This document shows positions 17,830 to 29,142 of a DNA stretch of 64,000 nt, in pieces. Position numbers and translations under genes: made by a program. The stretch is from Xanthomarina spongicola (GTDB lineage Bacteria; Bacteroidota; Bacteroidia; Flavobacteriales; Flavobacteriaceae), in contig NZ_QGGP01000004.1 in assembly GCF_003148645.1 (NCBI RefSeq), positions 186,001 through 250,000 on the forward strand, read 5' to 3'. The stretch's first letter is position 1, and each line of letters opens with the position of its first letter. The notes beneath the pieces were generated by a model. That model had not been told where the DNA came from. It saw nothing but the letters and a program-made list of their open reading frames with translations, and did not search any database.

Positions 17830-19197
17830 TGACAAAATTAACTTTTTAGTTAAATAATTAAATCGAATATACAATAAAATAGCTGCTGTTGTTAAACCAG
17901 CTAGTAAACCTAACCAAATACCAAAGCTTCCATAAGCCTCTTCTTTTCCTAAGTAAAAACTAATTGGAAAACCAATAATCCAATAGGATATAAAGGTAAT
18001 TATTGTTGGTATTTTAACATCTTGCAAACCTCTTAAAGCACCAAGCATAACCACTTGTATACTATCGCTAATCTGAAAAAAGGCTGCAGCTATTAATAGT
18101 TTTGAAGCAATACTTACTACTTCAGTATTATCTGCTAGGTTTTCTAAATCGTTAAAATCGACATAAATTTTTGGCAAGTGTTGATGGAAAATAAAAAATA
18201 ACAACCCAAAAATAACAGCAAAAATAAATCCTAATAAAAAAATAGAAAACGCAATACGTCTTAACTCCAGATAGTTTTTAAGTCCTTTTTGATTTCCTAC
18301 ACGTATCATAGATGTGACACTTAATCCCATAGCTACCATAAAGGTCATAGAAGATAAGTTTAAAGCAATCTGGTTGGCAGCTTGTGGATTTTTACCCAAC
18401 AGTCCACTTAACCAAATAGCAGCTGTAAAAATGGCTACTTCAAAAAACATTTGCATGGCACTTGGCGATCCTAAATTCATTAATTTTTGAAGCATCAATT
18501 TATTTAAGGAAAAGAACTTTATGTTAGTTAAATAAGCTTTCGATTTCTCTTTTCCTTTTAACAACCACCACAAATAAGCTACCATAACTATTCTAGAAGC
18601 TAAGGTTCCATAGGCTGCACCAACTATTCCGAGTTCTGGAAATCCGAATTTTCCAAAAATTAGCAGATAGTTAAGAATGACGTTTATAACATTTGCTAGG
18701 ATTGTAGCATACATTGGGTATCTAGTCATAGATAAGCCATCACTAAATTGTTTAAAAGCCTGAAAAACAATTAAAGGAATTAATGAAACTGCAACCAAAT
18801 CTAAATAAGGTATGGCCAATTCGACCACCTCTATGGGTTGTTTCATTAAATACATAAGTGGTTTTGCAAAAAACACTAACAGGAATAATGACACTCCTAA
18901 AACAGTACATAAAAACAAACCATGCTTAAAAGCCGATTTACCTCTTGAGAAGTTTTTTGCAGCATCTGCTTCAGCAACCAATGGTGTTATGGCAGTAGAA
19001 AAACCGATTCCTAAAGACATGGCAATAAACATAAAACTATTACCTAAAGATACTGCTGCCAATTCGGCTGTACCTAATTGCCCAACCATTATATTATCAA
19101 TAAACTGTACAAAAGTATGACCTAGCATACCTAACATGACAGGAGCTGATAGTTTCCAGTTGTATTTAAATTCTTTTGTATAGTTACTTAATACCAT
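17821..19197 (-). CDS. MATE family multidrug/toxin efflux transporter
   Basis: A 458-residue protein with about 12 membrane segments in two homologous halves, typical of MATE (NorM-like) Na+- or H+-driven exporters. The first half carries MLGHTFVQFIDNIMVGQLGT, a recognisable family start. Its final codons and stop lie in the heptanucleotide tract at 17791-17829. The leader is long: the nearest consensus -7 element is about 165 bases upstream. Confidence 0.92.
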   Translation of the reverse strand: MVLSNYTKEFKYNWKLSAPVMLGMLGHTFVQFIDNIMVGQLGTAELAAVSLGNSFMFIAMSLGIGFSTAITPLVAEADAAKNFSRGKSAFKHGLFLCTVLGVSLFLLVFFAKPLMYLMKQPIEVVELAIPYLDLVAVSLIPLIVFQAFKQFSDGLSMTRYPMYATILANVINVILNYLLIFGKFGFPELGIVGAAYGTLASRIVMVAYLWWLLKGKEKSKAYLTNIKFFSLNKLMLQKLMNLGSPSAMQMFFEVAIFTAAIWLSGLLGKNPQAANQIALNLSSMTFMVAMGLSVTSMIRVGNQKGLKNYLELRRIAFSIFLLGFIFAVIFGLLFFIFHQHLPKIYVDFNDLENLADNTEVVSIASKLLIAAAFFQISDSIQVVMLGALRGLQDVKIPTIITFISYWIIGFPISFYLGKEEAYGSFGIWLGLLAGLTTAAILLYIRFNYLTKKLILSNN

Positions 19198-19363
19198 TTA
19201 ATGATAGTAATTGTTTCAATTAAATAATACCTTTTTGCGCTATGCTTCAAAATAAAAATAAACCGTAACGATGCTATGCTTGATTTTTCTTTCTCGCCTA
19301 ACACAAAAATCTTTTTATTTTCTTTTAATAAATTATTATCACAAAATGGTATAAACCATTCGG

Positions 19364-19371
19364 CAAAAGTA
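19364..19371 (-). promoter_or_regulatory. Candidate -7 element for the MATE gene; surrounding leader
   Basis: The minus strand reads TACTTTTG, matching TAnnTTTG. If used, the MATE transcript has a leader of about 160 bases. In the 19198-19478 gap I otherwise see only a small inverted repeat, AATGGT-ATAA-ACCATT (19346-19361), and no ORF. Confidence 0.4.
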
Positions 19372-19478
19372 GTATTTAGGTTTTTGTAAAACTAACTAAG
19401 GTTGTTTTTTATCCTAGATTAACATGATTTTAAGATAACTAATAAAATCCCTGTAGTATCTTGTTTCAAAATAATTAT

Positions 19479-20414
19479 ATGAAATCTATTAGTACTACTT
19501 TGTTATTATTTTTTAGTCTTTTGGGTATTTCTCAAGAAACTCCTGAATTATTTTTAGCCGAAATCACTAGTAATTTTCCAAACGTTAGAGATCTTGCTAT
19601 ATCACCAAATGGCAATGAAATGATGTTTACTGCTCAAAGTGTCTTGGGGAATTTATCAGCAATTGTAATTTCAAAGAAAACTAATAATAGTTGGTCTACA
19701 CCAGAAGTAGCTTCATTTTCTGGTCAGTTTTTCGATTTGGAACCTTTTTATTCAAACGACGGATTGAAACTTTATTTTGTGTCAACCAGACCATTATCTA
19801 ACGAAACTCTTGAACCCAAAGATTTTGATATTTGGTTTGTTGAAAGACAAACTTTAAATGAAGTTTGGTCTGAACCAATAAATATGGGATCTCCAATAAA
19901 TACAAAACATGGAGAGTTTTACCCTTCTATTGCTAATAATGGGAATTTCTATTTTACTAGAGATCATCCAGATTTAAAAACGAAGGATGATATTTATGTC
20001 AGTGAATTTAAAAATGAAACATACCAAACTCCTGAAAAACTAAGTTTATCTATAAATACTGAAGGCTATGAATACAATGCCTTTATAGCTCCAGACGAGT
20101 CTTATTTACTTTTTGGAAGTTATAACCGAAAAGATGGTTTTGGAAGTGGTGACTTGTACATCAGTTTCAAAACAGAAGATCAATGGACTGTTGCCAAAAA
20201 TTTAGGTGACAACATAAATTCAGATAAAATGGATTATTGCCCTTTTGTTGACACCAAAACAAATACCTTATACTTTACTAGTAAACGAGATAATACCAAA
20301 GTACAACAAGAAAAACCATTAACAACTGAAGAGCTTATAACAGAACTCAATAAAGCTGATAATGGTTCTAGTAGGTTATATCAAGTTTCTATTGATGAGT
20401 TAATGAAACAATAA
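19479..20414 (+). CDS. Exported WD40-like/TolB-type beta-propeller protein
   Basis: A 311-residue protein beginning MKSISTTLLLFFSLLGIS (signal peptide). The longer start at 19461 is TTG and is rejected. PD40-type propeller blades recur: AISPNGNEMMFTA, EPFYSNDGLKLYFVSTRP, FIAPDESYLLFGS, PFVDTKTNTLYFTSKRD. Such proteins sit in the periplasm or on the surface and are often scaffolds. No catalytic residues are apparent, and the neighbouring genes give no clue to the role. Confidence 0.82.
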   Translation: MKSISTTLLLFFSLLGISQETPELFLAEITSNFPNVRDLAISPNGNEMMFTAQSVLGNLSAIVISKKTNNSWSTPEVASFSGQFFDLEPFYSNDGLKLYFVSTRPLSNETLEPKDFDIWFVERQTLNEVWSEPINMGSPINTKHGEFYPSIANNGNFYFTRDHPDLKTKDDIYVSEFKNETYQTPEKLSLSINTEGYEYNAFIAPDESYLLFGSYNRKDGFGSGDLYISFKTEDQWTVAKNLGDNINSDKMDYCPFVDTKTNTLYFTSKRDNTKVQQEKPLTTEELITELNKADNGSSRLYQVSIDELMKQ

Positions 20415-20415
20415 T

Positions 20416-21357
20416 TTAAAAATTCAAAACACTTTTCTTCGCCTCCTCAAATTCCAACATCATATCTTTCACAATTTGAGCAGCTGGTTTAATGTCGTGA
20501 ATCAAGCCTGCAATTTGTCCTATTTCTAATTCGCCATCGTCTAAATCGCCTTCAAACATACCTCGTTTGGCTCTGGCTCTTCCTAATAATTCTATAAGCT
20601 GTTCTTTAGTTGGAGAGGTTTTATATAGGTCTTGAATCTCGTTAAAGAATTTGTTTTTCACCAGTCTTACAGGTGCCAGTTCTTTTAAAGTTAATTGGGT
20701 ATCACCTTCTTTAACATCAACCACTACCTGTTTAAAAGCTTGATGTGCTGAACTTTCTTCACTAGCCACAAATCGGCTACCAACTTGAACGGCATCTGCT
20801 CCTAAAACCATAGTTGCCAACATGGCTTTTCCAGTTGCAACACCACCTGCTGCAATCAACGGGATTTGTAATTGTTCCTTCACCATTGGGATTAAAGTTA
20901 AGGTGGTAGTTTCGTCTCTTCCATTATGTCCTCCAGCTTCAAAACCTTCAGCAACTATAGCATCTACTCCAGCTTCTTGAGCTTTTAATGCGAATTTGAC
21001 ACTACTAACCACATGAACTACTGTAATGCCTTTTTCTTGTAACCAACCTGTCCATGTTTTTGGGTTTCCTGCTGAAGTAAAAACAATCTTTACGCCTTCT
21101 TCCACAATAATATCCATGATTTCCTGAATATTTGGATATAGCATTGGGACATTAACACCAAAAGGATTATCTGTAGCTTGTTTACATTTTTGAATGTGTT
21201 CTTTTAAGACATCAGGATACATAGATCCAGCTCCTATTAAACCCAATGCGCCAGCATTACTAGCTGCTGAGGCCAAACGCCAACCTGAATTCCAAATCAT
21301 GCCTGCTTGGATGATAGGATATTTTATATTGAATAATTGTGTGATTCTGTTTTGCAT
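20416..21357 (-). CDS. Nitronate monooxygenase (2-nitropropane dioxygenase family)
   Basis: A 313-residue FMN-dependent TIM-barrel enzyme. Visible motifs are the N-terminal YPIIQAGMIWNS, the EGFEAGGHNG segment and the phosphate-binding GGVATGKAM, followed by GADAVQVGSRF. It oxidises nitronates such as propionate-3-nitronate; some relatives are FabK-type enoyl-ACP reductases, so this call is at family level. Its ATG overlaps the stop of the upstream peptidase gene (TAATG). Confidence 0.9.
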   Translation of the reverse strand: MQNRITQLFNIKYPIIQAGMIWNSGWRLASAASNAGALGLIGAGSMYPDVLKEHIQKCKQATDNPFGVNVPMLYPNIQEIMDIIVEEGVKIVFTSAGNPKTWTGWLQEKGITVVHVVSSVKFALKAQEAGVDAIVAEGFEAGGHNGRDETTTLTLIPMVKEQLQIPLIAAGGVATGKAMLATMVLGADAVQVGSRFVASEESSAHQAFKQVVVDVKEGDTQLTLKELAPVRLVKNKFFNEIQDLYKTSPTKEQLIELLGRARAKRGMFEGDLDDGELEIGQIAGLIHDIKPAAQIVKDMMLEFEEAKKSVLNF

Positions 21358-22958
21358 TAATTCTTGATTAATTTTTTAGTAAATGATCCGTTTTGTGTTT
21401 CCATTTTTAATAGATAAACACCTTTAGACAATGATGATACATCTATTGTCGATGATTCACTTAGTTGTCTATCCAATACTTTTTTTCCTAAAATATTATA
21501 CACTATAATTTGTACTTGCTTTTCCGTTGAAGGCAAAGAAATATGAACAGCATGATAAGCTGGATTAGGATAGACACGTATATGAGTTTGCGCATTTTCA
21601 ATTTCTTCAATACTTAACACTTGACTTAAAGCCAAGGCTAAATTAGGGATTCCATAACCTAAAAAATAATCCGGAGAATTATATTGTGAAGCAGTTTCCC
21701 GAACCAATTGCATAATTTCAGTATTGCTTAAATCTGGTAAAGCTTGCCACAAACAAGCCAATGCTCCAGCCATAATTGGAGAACTAAAAGACGTGCCATT
21801 AGCTGTACCAATGGTATTATTACGCCTTATAATATAACTAGCTTCTCCTTGAGTAACCACATCTGGTTTTTGTGTTGGCTGAAACATACTTCCTACCGAA
21901 CTAAAGTAAGCATATTCTCTATCTGCATCCACTGCACCAATAGTAAATACGCCAGCAGCATCTGCAGGTGCATTTAACCCGTTTGCTCCAGCATTTCCAG
22001 CAGAATTTACAATTAACATGCCTTTTTCGAAAGCGATATTGGCACCTTTACTAATGTAAGTAGTTAAACCATCTAAATCTGAATCTGAATGTGTGTAATT
22101 CGGGTTATCGTAGGTTTTATAACCTAAAGACGAATTAATTATGTCTACACCTAAACTGTCTGCACGTTCGGCAGCTTCCACCCAAAGACTTTCTTCAACC
22201 GGATTTTCGTTTGGTGCATTTTCGGTTCTAAATAAATAGTAAGATGCATCTGGTGCAGTACCTACATATGCATCTTCAATATATCCAGCCATTGTACTCA
22301 AAACATAAGTACCATGACCACTTGAGGTGTTTGCATACACATCCGGATTTCTATCAAAAAAATCGTAACCACCTATAATGCCATTGTTATCTCTTAATCG
22401 TTGAAATCCTCCCATGGTATTCACATCTGGGAATCCAGCATCAATTACTGCAATGGTCATTCCTGTTCCTGTGAAATTTGATTGATGTAATTCATCTCCA
22501 TGAATCATTTGAATTTGATTAGCAGCATCTCCATAGTTAAAAGTTGTTCGTGCTGCTTCAAAATCGAATTTATTTTTTGGTTCACTTATTCTGGCATTCA
22601 AATTCTTATCAGCAAACACAATGTAATCCACAAATGCTAATCCCAATAAATTATTGATGTCTGTTTCACTGCCACGAACATGAACAGCATTAAACCATTT
22701 GGATTTGGCAAGTACTGTAATTCCTATTTCTGTTTTTAATTGTGAAATATAATTTTCATTAACAGGCACATCGCGTTCATCAATTATTATTCCATGAGCC
22801 TGCTTTCTATCAATGGCTTCTTGAGATAAAATTAAAATGGGATTTGCAATGGAAGCTGCTACATCTTCTTTATCTGTTAAATAAACCCAAGCATCTTCTT
22901 GAGCAAAAATTTGAAGTTGAAAACAAAGCAGTAATAAAAAAAGTAGTCTTGAGGTCAT
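21357..22958 (-). CDS. Secreted S8 (subtilisin-like) peptidase with T9SS sorting tail
   Basis: A 533-residue protein with signal peptide MTSRLLFLLLLCFQLQIFAQ, a pro-region, and the subtilase triad Asp (VIDAGFPD), His (GHGTYVLS) and Ser (GTSFSSPIMAG). The last ~75 residues are a T9SS C-terminal domain (RVYPNPAYHAVHIS, then YNILGKKV, KGVYLLKM). It should be released or anchored at the outer surface. The coupling to the cytoplasmic nitronate monooxygenase gene is by overlap and may be only positional. Confidence 0.93.
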   Translation of the reverse strand: MTSRLLFLLLLCFQLQIFAQEDAWVYLTDKEDVAASIANPILILSQEAIDRKQAHGIIIDERDVPVNENYISQLKTEIGITVLAKSKWFNAVHVRGSETDINNLLGLAFVDYIVFADKNLNARISEPKNKFDFEAARTTFNYGDAANQIQMIHGDELHQSNFTGTGMTIAVIDAGFPDVNTMGGFQRLRDNNGIIGGYDFFDRNPDVYANTSSGHGTYVLSTMAGYIEDAYVGTAPDASYYLFRTENAPNENPVEESLWVEAAERADSLGVDIINSSLGYKTYDNPNYTHSDSDLDGLTTYISKGANIAFEKGMLIVNSAGNAGANGLNAPADAAGVFTIGAVDADREYAYFSSVGSMFQPTQKPDVVTQGEASYIIRRNNTIGTANGTSFSSPIMAGALACLWQALPDLSNTEIMQLVRETASQYNSPDYFLGYGIPNLALALSQVLSIEEIENAQTHIRVYPNPAYHAVHISLPSTEKQVQIIVYNILGKKVLDRQLSESSTIDVSSLSKGVYLLKMETQNGSFTKKLIKN

Positions 22959-22982
22959 GAGTAAACTGTTTACTCATGCAAT

Positions 22983-24176
22983 TTAAGAAATTACTCCTGA
23001 ACCAACTAATTCATCTTGTAGATACCAAGCAACAAATTGACCTTCTGTAATGGCAGATTGAGGTTCTTGAAATTCTACATATAAACCAGAATCTACTCTG
23101 TAAAGAGTGGCTTTTTGTAATGCTTGTCTATAGCGAATTCTAGCCATGACATCCATAGTTTCATCTACTTTAAGTTGAAGATCTTCACGAATCCAATGCA
23201 ATTCTTCATTAGTTACGAATAGAACCGATTTAAATAAACCAGGATGTTTATTTCCTTGACCAGTGTAAATAATATTATCGTCTACATTGGTGTCTATAAC
23301 AAAGAGAGGCTCTACAGTTCCACCAACTGACAAACCTTTTCGTTGTCCTTTAGTAAAATAATGGGCTCCTTGATGTTTACCTACTACTTTCCCATCTTGA
23401 ATGGCATATGGTATTTTTTTTGATAAATATTCAAGTTCTCCTTCTTTAGAGGAAAAGTTTGGAAGCTCTTGGTTATAGGCATCAAAATCTTTAGGAACCT
23501 CAACAATAACACCTTCTTTAGGTTTTAGTTGTTGCTGAAGAAATTCAGGCAATCTCACTTTTCCTATAAAACAAAGTCCTTGCGAATCTTTCTTTTCGGC
23601 TGTAATTAAACCTTGTTGAGCTGCAATTTCTCTAACTTCTGGCTTTTGCAATTCGCCTATTGGAAACAACGCTTTTGCTAATTGGTCTTGAGACAATTGA
23701 CATAGAAAATAAGACTGATCTTTATTTGAATCTGCTCCTGAAAGTAATTGATAAATTTCTTTACCATCTTTTTCTATGGTTCCTTTTCTACAGTAATGAC
23801 CAGTCGCTACATAATCTGCTCCAAGTTCTAAAGCGATTTTCATAAAGACATCGAACTTAATTTCTCTATTACAAAGCACGTCTGGATTAGGTGTTCTTCC
23901 TCTTTCGTATTCGTTAAACATATAGTCTACAATACGTTCTTTATATTGTTCGCTTAAGTCAACCGTTTGAAACGGAATGCCTAATTTATCTGCCACAAGC
24001 ATGGCATCGTTACTATCGTCCAACCAAGGACATTCGTTAGAAATAGTTACAGAATCGTCATGCCAGTTTTTCATAAACAAGCCAATAACTTCATAACCTT
24101 GCTCTTTTAACAAGTATGCAGCTACACTGGAATCTACACCTCCAGAAAGTCCAACTATTACGCGTTTATTCTTCAT
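22983..24176 (-). CDS. mnmA: tRNA-uridine 2-sulfurtransferase MnmA
   Basis: A 397-residue enzyme that thiolates U34 of tRNA(Lys/Glu/Gln). The PP-loop [12 protein letters not shown] is at the N-terminus, and the catalytic cysteines sit in CNREIKFD and GLCFIGKV. The start at 24176 ([10 protein letters not shown]) is preferred; a frame to 24191 begins with TTG inside the -7 promoter element. The predicted transcript leader is only a few bases long. Confidence 0.96.
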   Translation of the reverse strand: MKNKRVIVGLSGGVDSSVAAYLLKEQGYEVIGLFMKNWHDDSVTISNECPWLDDSNDAMLVADKLGIPFQTVDLSEQYKERIVDYMFNEYERGRTPNPDVLCNREIKFDVFMKIALELGADYVATGHYCRKGTIEKDGKEIYQLLSGADSNKDQSYFLCQLSQDQLAKALFPIGELQKPEVREIAAQQGLITAEKKDSQGLCFIGKVRLPEFLQQQLKPKEGVIVEVPKDFDAYNQELPNFSSKEGELEYLSKKIPYAIQDGKVVGKHQGAHYFTKGQRKGLSVGGTVEPLFVIDTNVDDNIIYTGQGNKHPGLFKSVLFVTNEELHWIREDLQLKVDETMDVMARIRYRQALQKATLYRVDSGLYVEFQEPQSAITEGQFVAWYLQDELVGSGVIS

Positions 24177-24188
24177 ATTTTCAATTTG

Positions 24189-24196
24189 CAAAGATA
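24189..24196 (-). promoter_or_regulatory. -7 promoter element of mnmA
   Basis: The minus strand reads TATCTTTG, an exact TAnnTTTG match, 12 bases before the mnmA ATG. This implies a very short leader. Confidence 0.6.
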
Positions 24197-24332
24197 TGGA
24201 TTTTACAGGTATTTGTCACTTTTAAACTTATTTAAAATTCATATTGATTTTTTTAAACTAATAGTTATCAATGACTTAAGAAGCTTTAAAAAATTTAGAA
24301 TTTTGAAAGTTTTAAATAAGATTATTTTTTTC

Positions 24333-24446
24333 TATATTTACAGCACTTATGTTTAGGTGGACTCCAAACTTCGATTGATTAATAGCTTACTCAACTTGCG
24401 AAATACCTAAAAAAGTAAAGCTCCTTATTTTTATAAGGAGCTTTTA
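24333..24446 (+). ncRNA. Candidate small structured RNA
   Basis: The mnmA-MORN gap (about 290 bases) has no gene but shows an ordered set of signals on the + strand. A -7-like TATATTTA (24333-24340) is followed by TTTAGGT (24352-24358) pairing perfectly with ACCTAAA (24405-24411), and inside it TTCG pairs with CGAA. An 11-bp terminator with a T run follows at once. That gives a transcript of about 100 bases with a closed outer stem. The size would suit a 6S-like or Flavobacteria-specific RNA, but I cannot match it to a named family. There is no RNA evidence. Confidence 0.5.
24418..24443. terminator. Bidirectional intrinsic terminator
   Basis: AAGCTCCTTAT-TTTT-ATAAGGAGCTT is a perfect 11-bp stem with T-rich tails on both strands. 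It ends the minus-strand MORN-repeat gene (stop at 24470) and would also end the candidate + strand small RNA. Confidence 0.9.
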
Positions 24447-24469
24447 TATTTTTATAGTCTAATAAAAAA

Positions 24470-25180
24470 TTAATCCTTTTTTAAGTACGGGTTTTTAGTA
24501 TAGCGTGTAAAATCCTTTTCTTCAGTTAATTCACCATTCTTATAGTATTTCCAAACCCCATCTTTTCTATCGTTTTTATATTGACCTTCAATTTCTAAAG
24601 TTCCAGTAGCATCATAAAAATTAGCTTTCCCATGTAATTCTCCATTTACATAGTTATATTCTTTCATCTCCTTTCCGGTTTCGTCAAACCAGATTGCTTT
24701 TCCGTGTAATTTATTGTCTTTATAGTTTCTTTTTTCAGCTAATTGTCCACTGTTATAGTATACCAAACTTTCGCCTTCTAATTGACCTTGACTGTTATAA
24801 TGCTCTAAGGTCATAACCTGATTGGAATTTTTATGAAAATAGGTCCATTCACCTATATAATCTTTTCCATTCATCTGTCCTTTGCTAATCACTTTTCCAT
24901 TGGATGCATAAAAGGTCACTTCTGCTATATTGTTTTTTTCATTGAACTGCTTGGTTGCAGTTAAAATAGCTTCTTTGTTAATGTTTTTGTAGAATTTAAA
25001 AAGACCTATTTCTTTACCATGATTAAATTCTCCTTGGTAACGTATAATATTAGTGTTCTCAAAATTCTTCTTCCAGACACCATGTCTTTTACCATTTTCA
25101 TCTAATAGATTGATGGATTGTGCCATGAATAATGTTGGCATTAGAAGTATTAAAAGGATTTGGATTTGTTTCATACTCAT
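24470..25180 (-). CDS. Exported MORN-repeat (YwqK-type) protein
   Basis: A 236-residue protein with a signal peptide (MKQIQILLILLMPTLFMAQS). ATG occurs at 25180 and 25174, and either is possible. About eight MORN-like repeats follow, such as GKRHGVWKKNF, GQLEGESLVYYNSGQL, NKLHGKAIWFDETGK and DRKDGVWKYYKNGEL. Databases often label such proteins as YwqK antitoxins, but no toxin gene is nearby, so I do not use that function. The protein is probably periplasmic or outer-membrane associated. Confidence 0.85.
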   Translation of the reverse strand: MSMKQIQILLILLMPTLFMAQSINLLDENGKRHGVWKKNFENTNIIRYQGEFNHGKEIGLFKFYKNINKEAILTATKQFNEKNNIAEVTFYASNGKVISKGQMNGKDYIGEWTYFHKNSNQVMTLEHYNSQGQLEGESLVYYNSGQLAEKRNYKDNKLHGKAIWFDETGKEMKEYNYVNGELHGKANFYDATGTLEIEGQYKNDRKDGVWKYYKNGELTEEKDFTRYTKNPYLKKD

Positions 25181-25240
25181 TGAGAGGTTCTTAAAATGTT
25201 ATATTAAAAACGAATTTAAAGCTAAAATGTTGTTTAACAA

Positions 25241-25264
25241 ACAAGCTGCAAAAATGCAGCTTGT
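25241..25264 (-). terminator. Probable terminator hairpin after yidC
   Basis: ACAAGCTGC-AAAAAT-GCAGCTTGT is a perfect 9-bp stem, 50 bases past the yidC stop on the minus strand. The U-tract is weak (TTTGTT). Confidence 0.55.
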
Positions 25265-25313
25265 TGAGGTTCTGAAAATGAATTCAGAAAGACTTATTTT
25301 TAAGCAAAACGTG

Positions 25314-27215
25314 TTATTTCTTACGTTTTTGCTGAGCTTGTTTTTGATGTTCTGCCTGCTCCATCATATCTGCCATCTTCTTTTGAAATTTATTTTGCTT
25401 TTTAGGCTTCTTTTTATTCACCTGAATTTGCGCATGAATTTTATCTTCATCTAGAATATAATTCTTTATAACTAACATAATACCAATACTAATTATGTTT
25501 GAGATAAAGTAATATAAACTCAATCCTGATGCATAGTTATTAAAGAAAAACAACATCATTAATGGCGAGAGATAAATCATGTACTTCATCATCTTAGCCA
25601 TATCAGGCATACCTTCTTGAGTTGGTTGAGATGCCATTTGTTGTCCTGTTGTCATTTTCATATAAAAGAAAATAGCAATAGCTGCCAAGATTGGAAACAA
25701 ACTTACGTGATCTCCATAAAAAGGAATTTTAAATGGTAATGTTGCTACAGCATCATAAGAAGATAAATCGTCTGCCCAAAGAAAACTTTTCTGTCTTAAG
25801 TCGAAAGCTGTAGGGAAAAACATAAATAAGGCATAGAATACAGGTAATTGAATTAATCCTGGTAAACATCCACTTAATGGACTTGCTCCTGCTTTATTTT
25901 GAAGCGCCATAGTTTCTTGTTGCGCTTTCATTTTATTGTCTTTATACTTTTCTTTTATTTCATCTAATTCAGGTTTTAAAACTTTTAGTTTTGCCTGAGA
26001 TAAGAATTGTTTGTATTGTACAAAAGACATTAATAACTTAATAAGAATGGTCATGACAATAATAGCAATACCATAAGGTAAGAAGCCACTTAAGAAACCG
26101 AATAAAGGTATAAATAAGGCTTTATTAATCCATCCAAAAATTCCCCATCCAAATGGAATACTTTCGTCTAGATTATCATCATATTTTTTTAAAATCTTAC
26201 TATCTGTTGGACCGAAATAGAACTGCAAAGGTTGATTAATTTCTCCTGCTTGAAATGCTAGAGGCAGTTTTGTAGTAAACTGTTTTGTAAATAACGTATC
26301 AATATCTTCGTTTGCAACTAAATCTTTGGACGTGATTCTAACATTTTTTAATGGCTCTTTAGAAACTAATATAGAACTAAAAAAATGTTGTCTATAGGAA
26401 AGCCATTTAAGGTCTTGAATTGTTTCCTCGTCTTCACCAGCTTGTGATAGTTTGTCTATTTTCCCTTCTTCGTATTGGTAAGTTAATCTTGTATAACGAT
26501 TCTCGTATGAAATACTTTGATCATGACGATAGGTGTCTAATTTCCAATCTAAATTTACTTCTTGAGAGCTATTAATAACATTGTTTAACCCTTTAGATTG
26601 AATGGTAAAATCTACCATATAATCATTTGGTTTTAGTTCATAACGATACTCCAAATATTTTTCTGGAGACACTTTTAGTTTCATAGAAACTACAGTATTC
26701 TCTCCATTTTTTGTAACCGTTGGTTGAAAGTAAAGATCTTTTGTATTTAATATTCTGCTATCGGTTGTTCCAAAATTAATATTGAAATCTGTATTTCCAT
26801 CTCTAACTAAATAGATAGGAACAGAATCGAAATCGACAAATTTATTTAGTTTAATTTCAGATAAATAACCACCTTTATTACTGAACTTAAGAGACAAAAC
26901 ACCATTTTCTACAACGGTTTCGTTATTTGTTGCTGAAGGAAGCGTAGATGAATAGGCAAAAGCACCTAATTTATTATTTAAAGCTACTAATTGTGTAGAA
27001 TCTGATATTGTTGCAACTGAATAATCTTCTGCTGTTGTAACAGCTACATCATTTTCAGCCACTTTTTTCTCAGCTTCAACTTGCTCTTGTTTAGCCTGTT
27101 CTTGTGCTGCTTGTTCTTCTTCTGTTGGTTTGTTTGTGTACATCATGTACACTAGTATTCCAAAAATAAGTACAAATCCGATAATCGAATTTATGTCAAT
27201 TTTCTTTTCTTCCAT
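25314..27215 (-). CDS. yidC: Membrane protein insertase YidC
   Basis: A 633-residue Oxa1/YidC insertase that places proteins in the inner membrane with or without SecYEG. It starts at ATG 27215 (MEEKKIDINSIIGFVLIFG); the frame to 27233 begins with GTG and is less likely. Residues ~5-25 are the first membrane segment, ~60-350 the large periplasmic beta domain, and ~350-600 the five-helix insertase core. The tail is basic, as in ribosome-contacting YidC (KKKPKKQNKFQKK). It lies downstream of pyrG on the same strand, 110 bases away, a gene order I recall as common in Flavobacteriia. Confidence 0.96.
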   Translation of the reverse strand: MEEKKIDINSIIGFVLIFGILVYMMYTNKPTEEEQAAQEQAKQEQVEAEKKVAENDVAVTTAEDYSVATISDSTQLVALNNKLGAFAYSSTLPSATNNETVVENGVLSLKFSNKGGYLSEIKLNKFVDFDSVPIYLVRDGNTDFNINFGTTDSRILNTKDLYFQPTVTKNGENTVVSMKLKVSPEKYLEYRYELKPNDYMVDFTIQSKGLNNVINSSQEVNLDWKLDTYRHDQSISYENRYTRLTYQYEEGKIDKLSQAGEDEETIQDLKWLSYRQHFFSSILVSKEPLKNVRITSKDLVANEDIDTLFTKQFTTKLPLAFQAGEINQPLQFYFGPTDSKILKKYDDNLDESIPFGWGIFGWINKALFIPLFGFLSGFLPYGIAIIVMTILIKLLMSFVQYKQFLSQAKLKVLKPELDEIKEKYKDNKMKAQQETMALQNKAGASPLSGCLPGLIQLPVFYALFMFFPTAFDLRQKSFLWADDLSSYDAVATLPFKIPFYGDHVSLFPILAAIAIFFYMKMTTGQQMASQPTQEGMPDMAKMMKYMIYLSPLMMLFFFNNYASGLSLYYFISNIISIGIMLVIKNYILDEDKIHAQIQVNKKKPKKQNKFQKKMADMMEQAEHQKQAQQKRKK

Positions 27216-27324
27216 ATTATAAATTTTCTCCACCTATACAGGTAAGAGACCATGTTGTGGTTATTTATTTTAAACGCTCTTTCTTTTTAAGAGACTTTTG
27301 GATAACTCAAAAAGCTCTCCAATA

Positions 27325-28974
<1,650 letters not shown>

Positions 28975-28985
28975 TTAAACGCAGG

Positions 28986-28993
28986 CAAATTTA
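28986..28993 (-). promoter_or_regulatory. -7 promoter element of pyrG
   Basis: The minus strand reads TAAATTTG, an exact TAnnTTTG match, 20 bases before the pyrG ATG. No clear -33 TTTG is seen. Confidence 0.55.
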
Positions 28994-29142
28994 CAAAATT
29001 AAACGAGTAATTAAGGTATTGTTTGGAGTAATTTATTTTCAATTATTATATTCAAATAATTATTTGATTACAAGAAATATCAAAAAATAAAAAACTAATT
29101 TTGAAGCGAAACTTATTCACTTAAACTTTAAAAGAAATATTT

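Noticed and set aside
24470-25180. Toxin-antitoxin system (YwqK antitoxin)
   Set aside because: The MORN repeats and signal peptide fit an envelope protein, and no toxin gene is adjacent.
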